NCBI RefSeq assembly: GCF_036324505.1
Contig: NC_086357.1
Location: 22,083,293-22,147,292 of the forward strand
Direction: 5' to 3'
DNA: 64,000 nucleotides
Source of the DNA: Eleginops maclovinus
Lineage: Eukaryota; Chordata; Actinopteri; Perciformes; Eleginopidae
The notes below the pieces were generated by a model. The model had not been told where the DNA came from and did no database searches. It saw only the letters and a program-made list of their open reading frames with translations. The translations under genes were made by a program, and so were the position numbers. Below, piece after piece: positions 1 through 12,400 of this stretch; the first letter of the stretch is position 1, and the number at the start of each line of letters is the position of its first letter.

Positions 1-276
1 CTGCTTTGCTACTTGTGTAGTGATTTGAGTGCAGGATTTCTTTATAAAGTACTTTTACATAGTTGTATTAAAGCATGTCTCAATCTGCATTGTTGTGATT
101 TAGCGCCCCTGCAGGGCAATTCATGCATAAACCACTAAAGTAAATATTGACAGCTGTAGCGCTACCTATGATTCATTACCAATGAATGATGAAAGCTAGC
201 TAGTCGACAACTTTGCCAACACAGCCAAACAACAAGCAAGTGTAACAACACAAGACATAGCTAATGTTAAGTTACT

Positions 277-468
277 CACGGCGTTTCGTTGCCCTCTTGT
301 TCTGGCCACAGTGGCTCCTCTCCGCACCACAGGCCGGAAAACCACCAACTCCCTGCGGCTGAAAGCTTCTGTTCAGGCGGTATAAACACGAACACTCTCC
401 CGGTCCTCGGAGCACCCCGTTACTGGCACACGGCTAAATGAGCTAAATGCTAACTAGCTGACAGCATC
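277..468 (-). promoter_or_regulatory. Possible CpG-rich promoter and noncoding first exon of a leftward gene
   Basis: The segment is clearly richer in CpG than its surroundings. On the minus strand it ends in a strong donor context, AACGCC|GTGAGTAAC, with the junction near 278-280. It has no ATG on that strand, as expected of a 5' UTR exon. The upstream side has GCTAGC/TTAGC-type sequence common near fish transcription starts. No TATA box or coding exon supports it, so it could also be part of an old repeat. Confidence 0.3.
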
Positions 469-632
469 CAGGGCCGGCCCCCTGAGGCATAAGCGAACTA
501 AGCGGCTGCTTGGGGCCCCCGGGCCACCAGGGGGCCCCCAATCGAGTGTTGTTGTTGCGGTTTGTTTTTTTTACTCCGCGTGGTGTTGGTGCATGGGGCC
601 CCCTAAAGGCTCGGGCCGCCACTGACAGCATC
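461..632. mobile_element. Small hAT-like nonautonomous element (MITE) with 8-bp TSD
   Basis: The element is 469-624, 156 bp, flanked by identical 8-bp duplications acagcatc at 461-468 and 625-632. It begins cagggccggcccc and ends in the inverted form ctcgggccgccactg, an imperfect terminal inverted repeat starting CAG. The 8-bp target duplication and CAG ends are hAT hallmarks. The interior is GC-rich at both ends and has no coding capacity. Confidence 0.85.
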
Positions 633-2794
633 GGTTAGCGTTACTTAGCAACAAGATAACATTATGGTCCATGAGGAAACTTCTTACATCATAGAATCGA
701 GTCAAAGCCGAAATTAGCATAATTATACATTTTCTCCATCATATATGATCCAATTTCACCTAAATCAAATTGGCGCCTACTACGCTCATTGACAAGAACA
801 GCAGACATGTTGACTAGCCACACCAGGAAATCGATGAAGGCTACATTCCATTTAGCTGCGCCAGTTTCAGGGATGCGTTTACAGAGATGGATTGGTAGTA
901 CTACGCTTATTAAAATGGAACCATTGTTAATGTGATATTTGCACCTGACCTGTGCTTTGATAGGCCGAAAGTCTTGCTGTGAAAAGGTCTATTACCAGTC
1001 AGTGTAGCATCAACATTATTTTTGAAGGCCTTATTTGAAGGTCATATTGATAAGAGTTTTGTGTAGGAATTTACACTAATAAACTCTTCAATACACTTAC
1101 TTAATTATAGTTTAAAATACTATGATGTTGAATCAGTATCTTCAGACATTTTATTAGGTAAGAAATTAACATTTCTGTGTAAGAAATCTGCCATCTTCCA
1201 GTGCCATTGCATGCAGCCTGTTAGCCAATAGTATAGCAACAATGGTGGCTTTTCTTTTACTAAACAATAACGAAGACAGTGGGTATTTTCCAGTTAGTGG
1301 GGAAAAAACTGGAAAAAATGTTTAGTTTGATGATAGGCTTCGACTTCACGCCGGTACCAAATCCAAGTGCTCAGGGTCAAAAGGAGGAGCAAGACCAAAG
1401 GGAACATTGATGTGCTTTTACTGCTAACATTCAACTGATGGGAGTTTTTTGATTGCTGAAGCAACCACTTTTCTTCAAGCTACAGCTATGGTTTGCTAGT
1501 TAGCCACCTGTGAACCACCTCTACCCCGATTGTTTGGGAAATATGCAGCCTGTTCATCAAACTGGCACCCAGCTGGGTTTTGAAAGGAACCAATGATAGG
1601 GGGAGGTGCAGGCTTCATCTAGTTGCTAAATGTTATCAATTGCACCTTTAAGTAAAATAGTCACATAATGAAGCTTTAGCTAAATGATTTGAATACGTCC
1701 TCACCTTACTATCTTTTATTTAAATACACTGTGTCTTACCTTTTCCTGTATACTTTTAAAGAAAAGAAGCTTAAAGCCCCTGACAGCATCTGCCAGGCAG
1801 CAGCAGTATTACATAACATCCCCATGAGAGAGCGCCATCTCAGTCTGTTAAAAAAAGGTGAACTTGTAAACATAAAAGCTAATTTATTTGAGTTGAGCTT
1901 GGGGTTTGAAACTTCTTTTCTAAACTGCAAATGTAGAACATCTTAAATATTCTCTACCAGCATGGAGGACGTTGCTCAGATTTGCCGGAGGGTGCTCAAG
2001 CCTGCATAGATTGCTCGTCCAGCCTCTTTGAGTCATCCTGTCTTGACTTTCCCCTGTAAACAAGGACAATTACCAAGCTAATGAGTTGAGAAAAAACTGC
2101 TTGAGTGATTGATACTCTCAATGGGGAAATTAATTTGATATTAATAGAGCACTTGGCAAGATAAATAGATAGTGGTGTGTGAGTCCTTTCCTTGATTGAT
2201 AATGGATAGATTGATGGCTGTCTTAATTTAAAATGTTCCTTATACTTAAATGAGGTGGCCTTGATGAGGAGAGATGTTTGTATGATGAAATGATCAAATG
2301 CTTGGAGAATTGTGGGCCTTAAAATTACTTCATTGATATATAAGGTGCCATACCTCTAGTTAGACAGGCCTCAGATACATATTATGTGTTAATAATAGTC
2401 TCACATCATAAGGGATGAATAGGGATTTGAGCATGGTGGAAACATCTTACGTGAGTTGCACATGATATCTTTTCAAGTGAAAACTTCATTTATTGATGCC
2501 AAACGACACGTGATGTTGGTCAGCCCAAGCTGTGAACTTCAGCTGCTCTTGTGAGATTGTGCCTTCAGATTCACAAATGGCTCCTTAGATGATCACCTTG
2601 CATCATTTCTGCAGCTCCTGCTGACTGGTAAGACCCCCTAACCTCCTCTCTCTGAAGCGTTTTTACTTAATGATGCACTCAGAGTCAGATTGTTGCACCA
2701 AGTAGAAGACGTTCAACATACACATACATTGCACTCTGTTACATGGGTCACTGCTGAAGCACAAAGAGCGAGATGTTACTTATTTCTCAGTGAA

Positions 2795-2798
<4 letters not shown>

Positions 2799-2839
<41 letters not shown>
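2799..2839. repeat. (TG)n microsatellite
   Basis: About 20 uninterrupted TG units in the 3' flank of celf5. Confidence 0.97.
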
Positions 2840-2845
<6 letters not shown>

Positions 2846-3239
2846 ACTGCTCTAGTGGCAGCGATTATACAGCTATCTCATACCGCAGGCTCTCATACCT
2901 GACCAACTCAATCTTTCTGTGTCTCCTCAATAATCAGAGTGACAGCAAGCAACGAGACATATCTCACTCCAGAATGGGTATTGACCTATATATCAAATCA
3001 TACGCTCCTGGCTTGTGTTGTGTGATAGAGACTGGGGTGGGGGAAATAACACTCTATGATTGGCAGTCTTAAGTAAACACGTTGCATCCCCCGGGTTTCT
3101 GCCTCTTCATGTATCTGCCGTTATAGGTAAAATACCAACAGACTGCAAATCCTGCGAGCTAGGACTTCCTGTCATTGCAGCAGTGCTTTCTCTGCTACTG
3201 TAACAGTAGAGAACACCTGGTTGTCTGAATGTGTATTTT

Positions 3240-3560
3240 TATTAACGAGCCTGTGTCACCAAACTTTTAACAAATGGCCCCCTGGCACCCTGACGCCCCG
3301 AAAAACCCAGCTCGGAAATTAAGCATCTGCATCATAAATCTTGGAAAGTTACAATAATTTGCAATTCACTCCCTCATCAAAGGCAATATTACCCTAATTT
3401 ATTATCTCCCCGCATGAGGGCCGCGCAAAGGCCGTGGAGATAAGAGTTTATCAGGAGGGGGATTGATTTTCATTAACTGATTGTAATAAAGATGAACTGC
3501 CTGCCGTGCACACTGACCAAGAGCCACACTTTATTGTAATTGGGACAATTTATTTCATGA
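3240..3560. promoter_or_regulatory. Candidate conserved noncoding element
   Basis: A non-repetitive block with dense TAAT/ATTA cores, several TTTATTG/CAATAA motifs and a GATAAG site, and no coding frame. Composition resembles fish developmental enhancers. Conservation cannot be seen from one sequence. Confidence 0.3.
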
Positions 3561-4549
3561 GCCAGTGGTTCTACTTTTTTTTTTCCTCCCACTCTTTCTC
3601 ATATCTGTCGCTGCTCCACAAAATGTGAATGTCTCAGCTGTCTGATGCTACAGTGACTTCTAGTGTAAGAAGATGATGATTACAAAGTGCATTTGCAGAA
3701 GCAAGTCAATGTCAACATATGTTGCATCAGATTTTGGCTTCTGGCCCCACAGCAATGCTTGGGTTCATGATGTAAACTTGACTGATATCCGATGCCTTCC
3801 TTATTTTAAATTGACTGCCTCCTGCTTATCAAAAAGATAATGTTATTTGTTCCCCTGTCTTCCTCTTACAGCCCCTGCGTGATCCAGTATCTTCCCAAAT
3901 GTGTGCTGTTTATAGTTTTGTTTATGAATTCTGCTCCTTACACATATTTCAATTGTAGTGTCTCTCTGCAGTGGAACAGCATCAGGTGACTTTGAGGATT
4001 CACTTCCAAAATAACAGATAATCCAAATCATGCGTGCTGTGACGCCGGGTTTCCATACGAGTATAAAATGGGCAAATTTCCTCTTGAAGCTTCCAGCATT
4101 TTCATGATGAATACCAACCTAGACTTCTTCCCGTTGAGCGCAGCAGAAATTGGCTCGTGTTAAAATAAAATGTTTACAAAACTTCAAGCTGTGGGTGTGC
4201 AGTAATAACCCCGTTACCCTTTAAAAGGGCAATGACCCTATCATCACAGTTTCATCATTTAACAGAGACGAGGCATCAGTAACACACTCCGGGGTGGCGA
4301 GCTGTAAGAGGTTGCAACATCTGCAGACTCTGAAGGTCCTTGAGAGTAAGTCCTTGTGCAACTACTCCCCCTCTCTTTGCACAGTGGTTAAACACTCCAT
4401 TCAACATCATAGAACTGTGAGAAACAAAACATCCTGTTTGAATTTTTATTGTAAAATTGGAAAAAAAGGAGAGAAAGAGAGAAAAGCCCCATTAAGCATT
4501 TCTTTTTGATACATATCTTTATCTTACCATAACCGTAAAAGAAAAGTGG

Positions 4550-4600
4550 CTGAATAAATAATAAATAAATAAATAAAATAAATAGATAAATAAATAAACA
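4550..4600. repeat. (AAAT)n-like imperfect microsatellite
   Basis: Tandem AAAT units with GATA/ACAT interruptions. Confidence 0.85.
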
Positions 4601-5579
4601 TCAAGTTACATACTTGACCCGATAATTATAAAATTATTTAATCATCAATCATTAATATGAAGTAATCTAAGCAGCAAGTATTAAGAAATTTCAACAGGGG
4701 AAAAATGTTTGGTTTCTCAGGCTAATACAGAACACGTAGTTTTTTTTATATGTTTTTTTTTATAAAAAGATACTGCTTTCCCTGTCAGTTAATCCATGCT
4801 GTACTGACGCTGCCACAAAAATAGGTGGCGCTTTCCTTTAAAAAAGAAAGAAAGAAAAACAATACAACCTGTGAACCGGATGTTCTGCTCCAGGTCTAAA
4901 GAATAGTTCTGAGATTCCTCTTTTTGCGCCCTGTATGTCAGTAAAGTCTTCTTCACAGACTCCATACTGCTGTTTATATGTTTTTGTATGCTTTGTGCTG
5001 AGAAACCAGAAAGTTAATATCTTTATAAAGCGACCCACCCCCTCCCCAGAACCCTCCCCCATTTCAAACCCTATTCTATATGTATCTAAAGAAAGGTCCT
5101 GTGCTGATTTTCCATAATATACAGATTTCATATTTATAATAAGCTACTATCCTTAGCATTCAAACCATAGGTAAAGAATCATATTGTTAATACTAGTACC
5201 ATAATCTGTAACCCCTCCCAGCCCCCATTGAGCATGCTCAGAGATTGCAAGGGCATTGTAAGATGACAAATATAAAAAATAATGGATGCTAGAGTGAAAG
5301 AGATGTAGAAAACAAAGTTTAGATTGACCACATGCAACTGAAGTATAGATTAAAATAAGTACTGCTATTTCCTCGCATCATTAGTGGACTTTAAGTCAGT
5401 TCTGCTAATTCAAACAATGTTTAAATTAAAAACCTCAATCAACTTCTTGGTTTTTTGTAATTTTCCATTTAATTTCTTTCCCTTTTCTGAATTTCATACT
5501 GGATATGTATATTCAGGCTAATGCTCTGCACACAAACTGTCTCCATCCACAAACCTTCAGTGTTTTAATTTCGTTCGAT

Positions 5580-5720
5580 CAAATTTCATTCTTTCTCTTG
5601 GCAGGATGAAATTAACTCAACATCTTTTCCAACTCATTAAATTTCAGCCACAGCTGGCATCTTTAATTTGCATTACCCAAGCTGTTGTGAAGGCCAAATT
5701 TAATTTGATTTTAATAATTT
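5580..5720. promoter_or_regulatory. Candidate conserved noncoding element
   Basis: Contains ATTAA repeats, an ATTTGCAT octamer-like core (taatttgcattac) and an E-box CAGCTG within 140 bp, and no open frame. Proposed from motif density only. Confidence 0.25.
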
Positions 5721-7189
5721 AAAAAACTCTCTGGTAGAAATCCCATAAGAAAAGATTTTTGAGTGGGTTTATAAGGCCCTGTATGGCCCGAGGAAAGGAG
5801 GGCATATATCACCGCTTCCTAAAGCTGCTGGGCCTGACAAGAGAGAGGAAACTAACAGTAACTCACCGGGGGGAACAACGCTGTCTTCTGGCAAATATAT
5901 ACGAAATCTAACCTTTTCACTAAGAAATTCTATTGTATATCATTACAGCCTGCAAGAACCTTTATCCCACAATGTTATGCTATATCACAAAACCAAATAC
6001 TTGTTCTAGTAATGAAAATTTCCTGAAAATGAACACATTTCTAGGAACATTTTCAAGGAATGTGGCACACGTTTAAAGTCTGATGAGGAAATGTAGTGGA
6101 TATGCTTGCATAATTTGGCAATTCATGATGAGAAAAGGCATTTTTAAAGACTTTCTTTTTACAAGTATTGCCTGCAAGAGAACAATATACAGTGGATGAG
6201 GGTAGTAACGTTTGTTAACAGCCTCCTGCAAAATGAAACCCCCTTCTAATAATACTGATCCTGTGAACCGGTAACCAAACAAATAAAGAGAATTAAAAAA
6301 TGCAGTCACCAGGACCTGGGGAGCCATTCTGCTGATGACTTTTGTGGTTTCAGACTATGGAGGCATAGCAGTCGTGTTTTCTGAAGACTCTGCGTACGTG
6401 GATGTGGCCGTAGAGACAGCATTGTGATTCGAAGCACTGATGTGTCTAAAGTTTAGAGAAATAATCATAGCGCTGAGGTCTCACAGAGTCCTGAGGGGGC
6501 GAGCTGCTTCAGTGCAAACTCAATGAATGGCATGTTGGAAATACTTTCAAATGAAAAGACAACTGAGTGGATGTTAGTTGAAGAAATGGATAATGGAGAG
6601 TAAAAGCAAATAACTCATGAAAGAAGATTTCATCTCGGATGTACTGTATGTGCTGCTCTCAACAGACGATGATAGTTTAGTTAATTAATCTCATCGGCGA
6701 TGGCGTGATGTGTCGTGACCACACTGTATAGGAGCCATTTGTGACCGCTGCTAATGGTAAGCTGTCGTCTTGTCGAAGGAGCAGCAGCTGTAGCAGCTAC
6801 ACTTACAGGCCTGCTGCTGTCTAATTGATGGATCATTTTGCTCTTAATTTGACCTCCTAAGGCTGGTAATGCCAGGCTGTTCCTCAACGTGTACAAGCTC
6901 TTACTGTGCTATTATACCCTTTGGAAAAAAAAAGAAATACAGCTGCTCTTCACTGAAGAACTTGTACAATCTACTCTAAACACTATATACAGATCCTGTC
7001 GCAGCCATGAGAACCTCTCAACCTTTTATCTTTTAGCAATAATCCTGCAGATTTAAGTGCTTCTGAGGTGTCCCTCAGGACATGCTGCCTCTGTCAGGTT
7101 TGAGGTCCTCGCTGAGACTGTTGATAGTAGTTAGAGAAGGAAAAGGCTCCCATCCAAGCACCTAGAGAAAAAAGGACTCTGTCACTCAG

Positions 7190-7640
7190 TCAATTCATTC
7201 AAAATGCCAATGTGTAATTGATTGCTCATCTCTTGCCCCGCAGCGCTGCTCCCCATCTGATCAATATTATCATTATCCTAATTATGCTGTGGGTTAGCTC
7301 TCGGCCCCCGTGAACTGATGGTCCCTATTAAGAGAGAGATATGCTGCTGGCACTTGGAGGTGAGGAGAGAGAGGGGAAAGTCTCGCTTGCTGAGAGCAGC
7401 TGGAGGGGCTTGGCAGCGGGAGAGGGCATGACCCGGCAGGGACCACTGTGACACGACCATGGCATTTTTTACAACTGCTGTCAAGCTCATTTGTATATTT
7501 CATTAAGCGGTAACAGATGTTTTGCTATGTCACTGCTGCGTATCCAGCTCCGCTGGATGGCACTTTCAGCACAGTGCTTTATGGTCAGATTATCGGTAAT
7601 ATCGAGGCCTTAATGATCACATGGAATTACTTTTGCTTCA
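7190..7640. promoter_or_regulatory. Candidate conserved noncoding element
   Basis: Contains GTAATTGATT, CTAATTATG, TCAATATTATC and TTAATGATC homeodomain-type motifs around a GC-balanced core, without repeats or coding potential. Conservation is inferred, not seen. Confidence 0.3.
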
Positions 7641-7929
7641 ATTATGGACTTGCAACACGCTGACAAGAGCAGAAGACAGCGATGCACGGCTGAGTGCACT
7701 GTGGATCAGTAATGTTGGCTTTAAGAGGCTGTTATTGCATCACTTTTGGCACTACGGGGCTGTTTTCTTCTTCTCCAGACACAATAACACCGACAGATCA
7801 CACCTCCGAGATGAAATGCTGTGATGTAGATGAAGCAATGGGTGGCAAAACAACGTATCTGAACATGCCCGAAACAACGTTTAACCCACATAGTCTACCC
7901 CCCTAAAATAGTATAGCTTTATACATTTT

Positions 7930-9300
7930 TTTTCTGTTTTGTTTTAATATTCCTTAAACCCAGTAGCTATAAATGTAAAAGGAAAACTAAACAAAACCCA
8001 TTTCTTCTTTTTTTTTTCAACCTGAAGCTAGTATTTCTTCTTAAGTTTAACTTGTAATATTATTAGTAGTAGTTTGTAGTATTAGTATCTTTAATACTAT
8101 ATATTACTGTTCAGAACAATAAAAATGTTTGGTCCTTTGGTCCCTTAGGGGTGAAAGATTTGCAGTTCTACTGTTGCTAATGGAAACCTCAGTGACCTCC
8201 AAGAGTCATAGTTCTGCGCTTGCTGAGAGACGGTGAGAGAATAAGAGAAAGAGGGAAAGAGAAAGAAAGTCTGTCAGTGGACGATTAGAATAGCTTCTTT
8301 TTTTCCACTGTTTTTCTTGATCTTCAAGTTTTAACCCTCATTTGTCCAGTACAGTAAAAGCCACAAGCGCCTCTTTCCTTATATATATGTGTATATAATA
8401 TGTATATAGAAATCTATTTGTTGTTGCTGCTTTTTTGTTTGTTAGTTTGTTGCTTAATTAACAATTCAAGTCTCAACAAGAAAAAGTTCTGTTGTTCAGT
8501 CTCATCACATCTTTTTTCAGTTTTTTTTTTCTTCTCGTCTTTCTTGCACTGTGCCATCTGTTACTCGTCCCTCGGTGAAGCGTCTCCTCCTCCTCCTCCT
8601 CCTCCTCCTCCTCTCTTGCATCTTCTTCTTTTCTGCCGTAACCTATAGCTTCATAAGTAAATGCTGATATGTCTTCAAAAATTCCTTATGTGTTGATTTT
8701 TTAAAAACATATTTTGCGTTCAAAGAAAAAAAGTTGGACTCCTCCGAGATAATCTTCACGTGTCCTCTAAAACCTGGGAAGTAGAAGAAGAAGAAAGCAA
8801 TTTCAGATCTCACTGCTCATTAAGCTGTCATTACCCAAAAAAAAATCATTCCTTTAAACTTTGGAGAGTTCAAAATGACTCTATTAAATCAGTGAAATGG
8901 TCTGGAGAGAGCTAACCCGCACCGGCACACCAATCAATCTTTGTCAATCACGCCGATGACAGATTTTGCAATAATTAATACGACTGCTGTGAGGCATATA
9001 AAATCAACTCTGCAGACACCCCGATTCTAGACATTCAGATTTACTGAACACAAAGTCCATTCGATACTCATGTCGAATAGTTTAACAAAACAGCAAGAAC
9101 TTCAAATCCATCCATCCTTCTTATCTTAAGCAGCAAGGAACATTTGGCCGGATGTCGACTACCGCTTCATCTCAAGCAGAGCTACATCTTCAGCTTTAAG
9201 AGACACAATGTTGAGGCTCTAAATCTTGAACCGGTGACAGGGCTCTGACACTTTGCTGGCTCACCTGTGCTGCTGCAATGAATACTGAAGGTAGGCTGTG
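7930..9300 (-). other. celf5: celf5 3' UTR, approximate extent
   Basis: Transcribed downstream of the stop codon at 9301. No AATAAA on the minus strand was seen between 7500 and 9300. The variant ATTAAA occurs at 8090-8095 and 7943-7948, so the UTR may end near 7900-8080. The stretch is homopolymer-rich and contains a CCT repeat (8583-8613) and a TA/TG-rich run near 8380-8410. The end is a guess. Confidence 0.35.
8583..8613. repeat. (CTC)n trinucleotide repeat
   Basis: About ten CTC units inside the presumed celf5 3' UTR. In the minus-strand transcript this is a GAG-type purine run. Confidence 0.95.
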
Positions 9301-9428
9301 TCAGTAAGGGCGGCTGGCATCCTTCGGTCTCTTTAGCTGGACTTTCAACCTCTTCATCCCGATCTGAAAGCCGTTCATGGCTTGGATAGCTGCCTGTGCA
9401 CTAGCAGGGTTGTCGAAGCTCACGAAAC
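9301..9428 (-). CDS. celf5: celf5 last coding exon: RRM3 C-terminal part and stop
   Basis: Encodes (G)[20 protein letters not shown], then [20 protein letters not shown] and Y, then TGA at 9301-9303. It contains the RNP1 strand of RRM3 and the C-terminal nuclear-localisation-type basic tail. The acceptor is cacag|GTTTC. The final residues DASRPY differ by one residue from the DANRPY seen in several CELF proteins. Confidence 0.95.
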
Positions 9429-12400
9429 CTGTGAGAAAGAAACACGGTAATTAGCCCTGCTGAGAATTAGGAGAATGACGAGGGCCTTTTTTTAGATTGT
9501 AATTCAATGGTTAGGGATCATATCTATGGCAAAAACATAATGACAGGCAGAGGAAACACAAGGTAAACACATTTCTCTGTGATCATCATGGCTGACTGCC
9601 TCCTGAAGGAGTCTAGATGGCGTAGTTGAGGCAGTGAGCATGTTTGGGCTACTTAGCAAATGCTCAGTGCTTGTGACTGTGTGTCAAAACGTTTTTTCTA
9701 AACTGAAGATAGATATTGAATTGTATTTTTTCAGAGTGTAATATGTCCACAGTATAAAAAAGTGACTTTGACCAGCTGCTAAAATGCACAGCTCTAAAAT
9801 ATGGAAAAAGCTCCAATAAAGACCACTGTGGAACTCCATATGCAAATCACTGCAGATCATCCCTATGTACTTTTTTCCCTTAACTGTTTTATTTTGAAAT
9901 ATTTATAAATGTATGAATATTTCTTTTCTCCCCCCATTTACAACAAACAGCGTCCACATACAGATACTATCTTCAACATCATCTGGAGAAGGGGCAATAC
10001 AAAATTGATTGATATACCTAGAAAGCCTAAACTACAAAAATGAATTAGCACAAGTCCCTGGGCAAAGGGTTCAGACCAGAACAAAAGCAAATATAGTTCA
10101 TCATGGGGAGTCAAGTCTGCATTTCCCCAAAGATACACCCCTCCTTAAGCCTACGCTGAACATCCTGTTTTCATCATGTGTAAAAATAAAGCCTTGAGGA
10201 TTCAGTGACCAGAAACTGCAATGAAGTGTGTCTATGCTTGATGCTCTCCCCTGTGTGTGTGGTGTCATTAGGAGCAGCCGATGACCCGTGAAAAGCAGCA
10301 GGAGCCTCTCCACGTCCACGGCCACCTGGGAGTGTTGTCTGCCTGGCTCTGGGCTGGCCCATTAGGGCGAAAGGCTGAACTGAAGTCGAAAGAAAGTATA
10401 GAGGCAGGGGAAGGACGTGGCTGCCCCGACCCAACATCAGGTTAACACATACGGGCCGGGAGCAGAGATGAGATGGAGAGGAGATGCAGGCTTAGAGCTC
10501 TAAACCCTCCGCTCAGTCCTGTCACACATTACAAGTGTGCTTTCTCTCTCACTCTGTGTTTCCTTGTCTTTTGCACACCATCAATCTAAGTTTATCCCCT
10601 CTTTCTCCTCCCTAGATTAATTACACCAGTGTGCTCCCTGTTTCCCCAGGCCTAACATTATGTTGTAAATGCATAGTGTATAAGTCAATACTGCAAATAG
10701 CTCCTCTTTCATGAATTTATATGTTATTAAGTCCCCCCAGGGAGACAGGACTGCCGATCAATTTTGCCCAGGGTTGTGCTGTTCCCTGAAGTGAAAACAA
10801 ATGCTGATCCATAATCGTCCTTTGCCTTGCTCCCCCCCCCGCCATGCCCGCCTGTCTCCTCAAAGTTGTTATAAGCCCTGGGGCTTGTTGGAGTGTGTTG
10901 GCTGACAGAGCTAAATGGGACGGGAGGCGTGGAGGTGTGTGAATCAGCCTCAGCGGTGAGGGTATTGACAGATATTGGGGTTACAGAACGGTGATGTGGA
11001 TGCTGATACAGCACCTCAAGGTTTTCAGGTCACACAGCTGCCAAGCAGAAACAAGGACATGGGCCCTGATCGACTGCATCATGGCTAGTTTGGCTACAAT
11101 GTATTCAGCACATTTTCTGCAGCGCTCATGCCAAAACACAACAGTCATCAAGATGCAAATTCAGGTCAGTCAGTCACTCAGGCAGTGGTAAGATCCTTCA
11201 ATCCTCTCTGTCTGAGGCTGTCAAACATCATCACAGTCAAGCATCTGAACACATTTTTTTTTCTAAAATAGTTTGGGGCATAGTATGAAAATAAAAACTC
11301 CCTGTGAATAAAAATATATAACTTCACCCAAAAATGTCTGAATAATTGGAAAAAAAATATATAAAATGTCAGGCTGCAAAAATACATTTGGTTTTGCACA
11401 AGAGCTTGTTTTTGTGTCCAACTCCTGAAAACATCCATTAAACATTTCCCCTGAGTGTATTTATGCAAATATTTGGCTCGGTTATTCCCTCCTGTATTGC
11501 TCTCTACGTCTTTAGGAGAGGCCATTATTGCATGTTTATGTCAGTGGTTAATACCTACAAACCCATATTATCATAAAATATCTATGTAAAAGTGAGCAGA
11601 GAAAGCTAAAGTCCCTGATGCTCACACAGTGGACTCGATATCAGTGTGTGAGTGGCAGGGAGAAACTCACCGAAGCACTTGCTCTGGTTGGTGGCTCGGT
11701 CCATGAAGACCTTAGAGGAGATGACGGAGCCGAAAGGTAGAAACATCTGCATGAGTTCATTGTCTCCAAACTCCTGTGGCAGGTGGTAGATGAACAGGTT
11801 GCAGCCCTCCGGACCTGAGCACAGACAGATAGAGAGAGAGAGAGAGAGACAGAGAGAGAGAGTGAGTGTTGATGGGCGAGGGACAGAGAGAGGCTGCTGT
11901 GAATTTGTATTTTTGATCCATGCCGTCTCTCGTGTCGACTAAATTAAGATAAGTGGAAATAGATTGTCGGGACGTCTGTGACATTATCAGCGATAAAACA
12001 CAGCTGTTCTTAAACACACAGAGATAATTTGAAAAGTTTCTGCATTGATTTGCTGATACTGAATGGATGGGATCGTATTTAACATTTCTATTTATGTTTT
12101 ACAAACTTTTCTGATTAAATATAAATAGCAATAAATCTAGATAACAAATTACATTTTTCCACTGGCAACTATCTGCAGTGTGATCAATGTGCCGCCAGAG
12201 AAATACAATCTGATCAATCAAAGCAGTGAAAGGAGTTTTTCAAAAGTAGGAAAGTAAACTTATCATGTACATAATGGGTTAAACTGAGGGGCTTTAATCA
12301 TACTTTCGTACCTTCTGTCTGATTTCTAATTTTGAAAACACAACGACATATCAAATACTAAAAGCAGGGAGAGTAAATGAGTGAGTGATTTCGGACACAG

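Larger units (their letters stand above)
633..7929. other. Intergenic 3' flank of celf5, no gene seen
   Basis: No open frame here resembles a known protein. It holds a TG microsatellite (2799-2839), an AAAT-rich run (4550-4600) and homopolymers. Three blocks look like conserved noncoding DNA (3240-3560, 5580-5720, 7190-7640), because they mix homeodomain-type TAAT cores with balanced, non-repetitive sequence. In mammals CELF5 is followed by NFIC in the same orientation. No NFI exon was recognised here. Confidence 0.5.

Noticed and set aside
1689..1946. 85-residue frame with a VLHNIP motif reminiscent of Harbinger transposases
   Set aside because: Only a few residues fit, no DDE residues or terminal repeats nearby; chance is more likely.
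5760..5890. Sequence resembling a transposon coding fragment (ataaggccctgtatggcccg)
   Set aside because: No open frame or recognisable motif beyond a few residues.
9780..9860. Possible copy of the MITE at 41790 (cagctctaaaatatggaaaa, agaccactg)
   Set aside because: Only short words match, no inverted end or TA borders were found.
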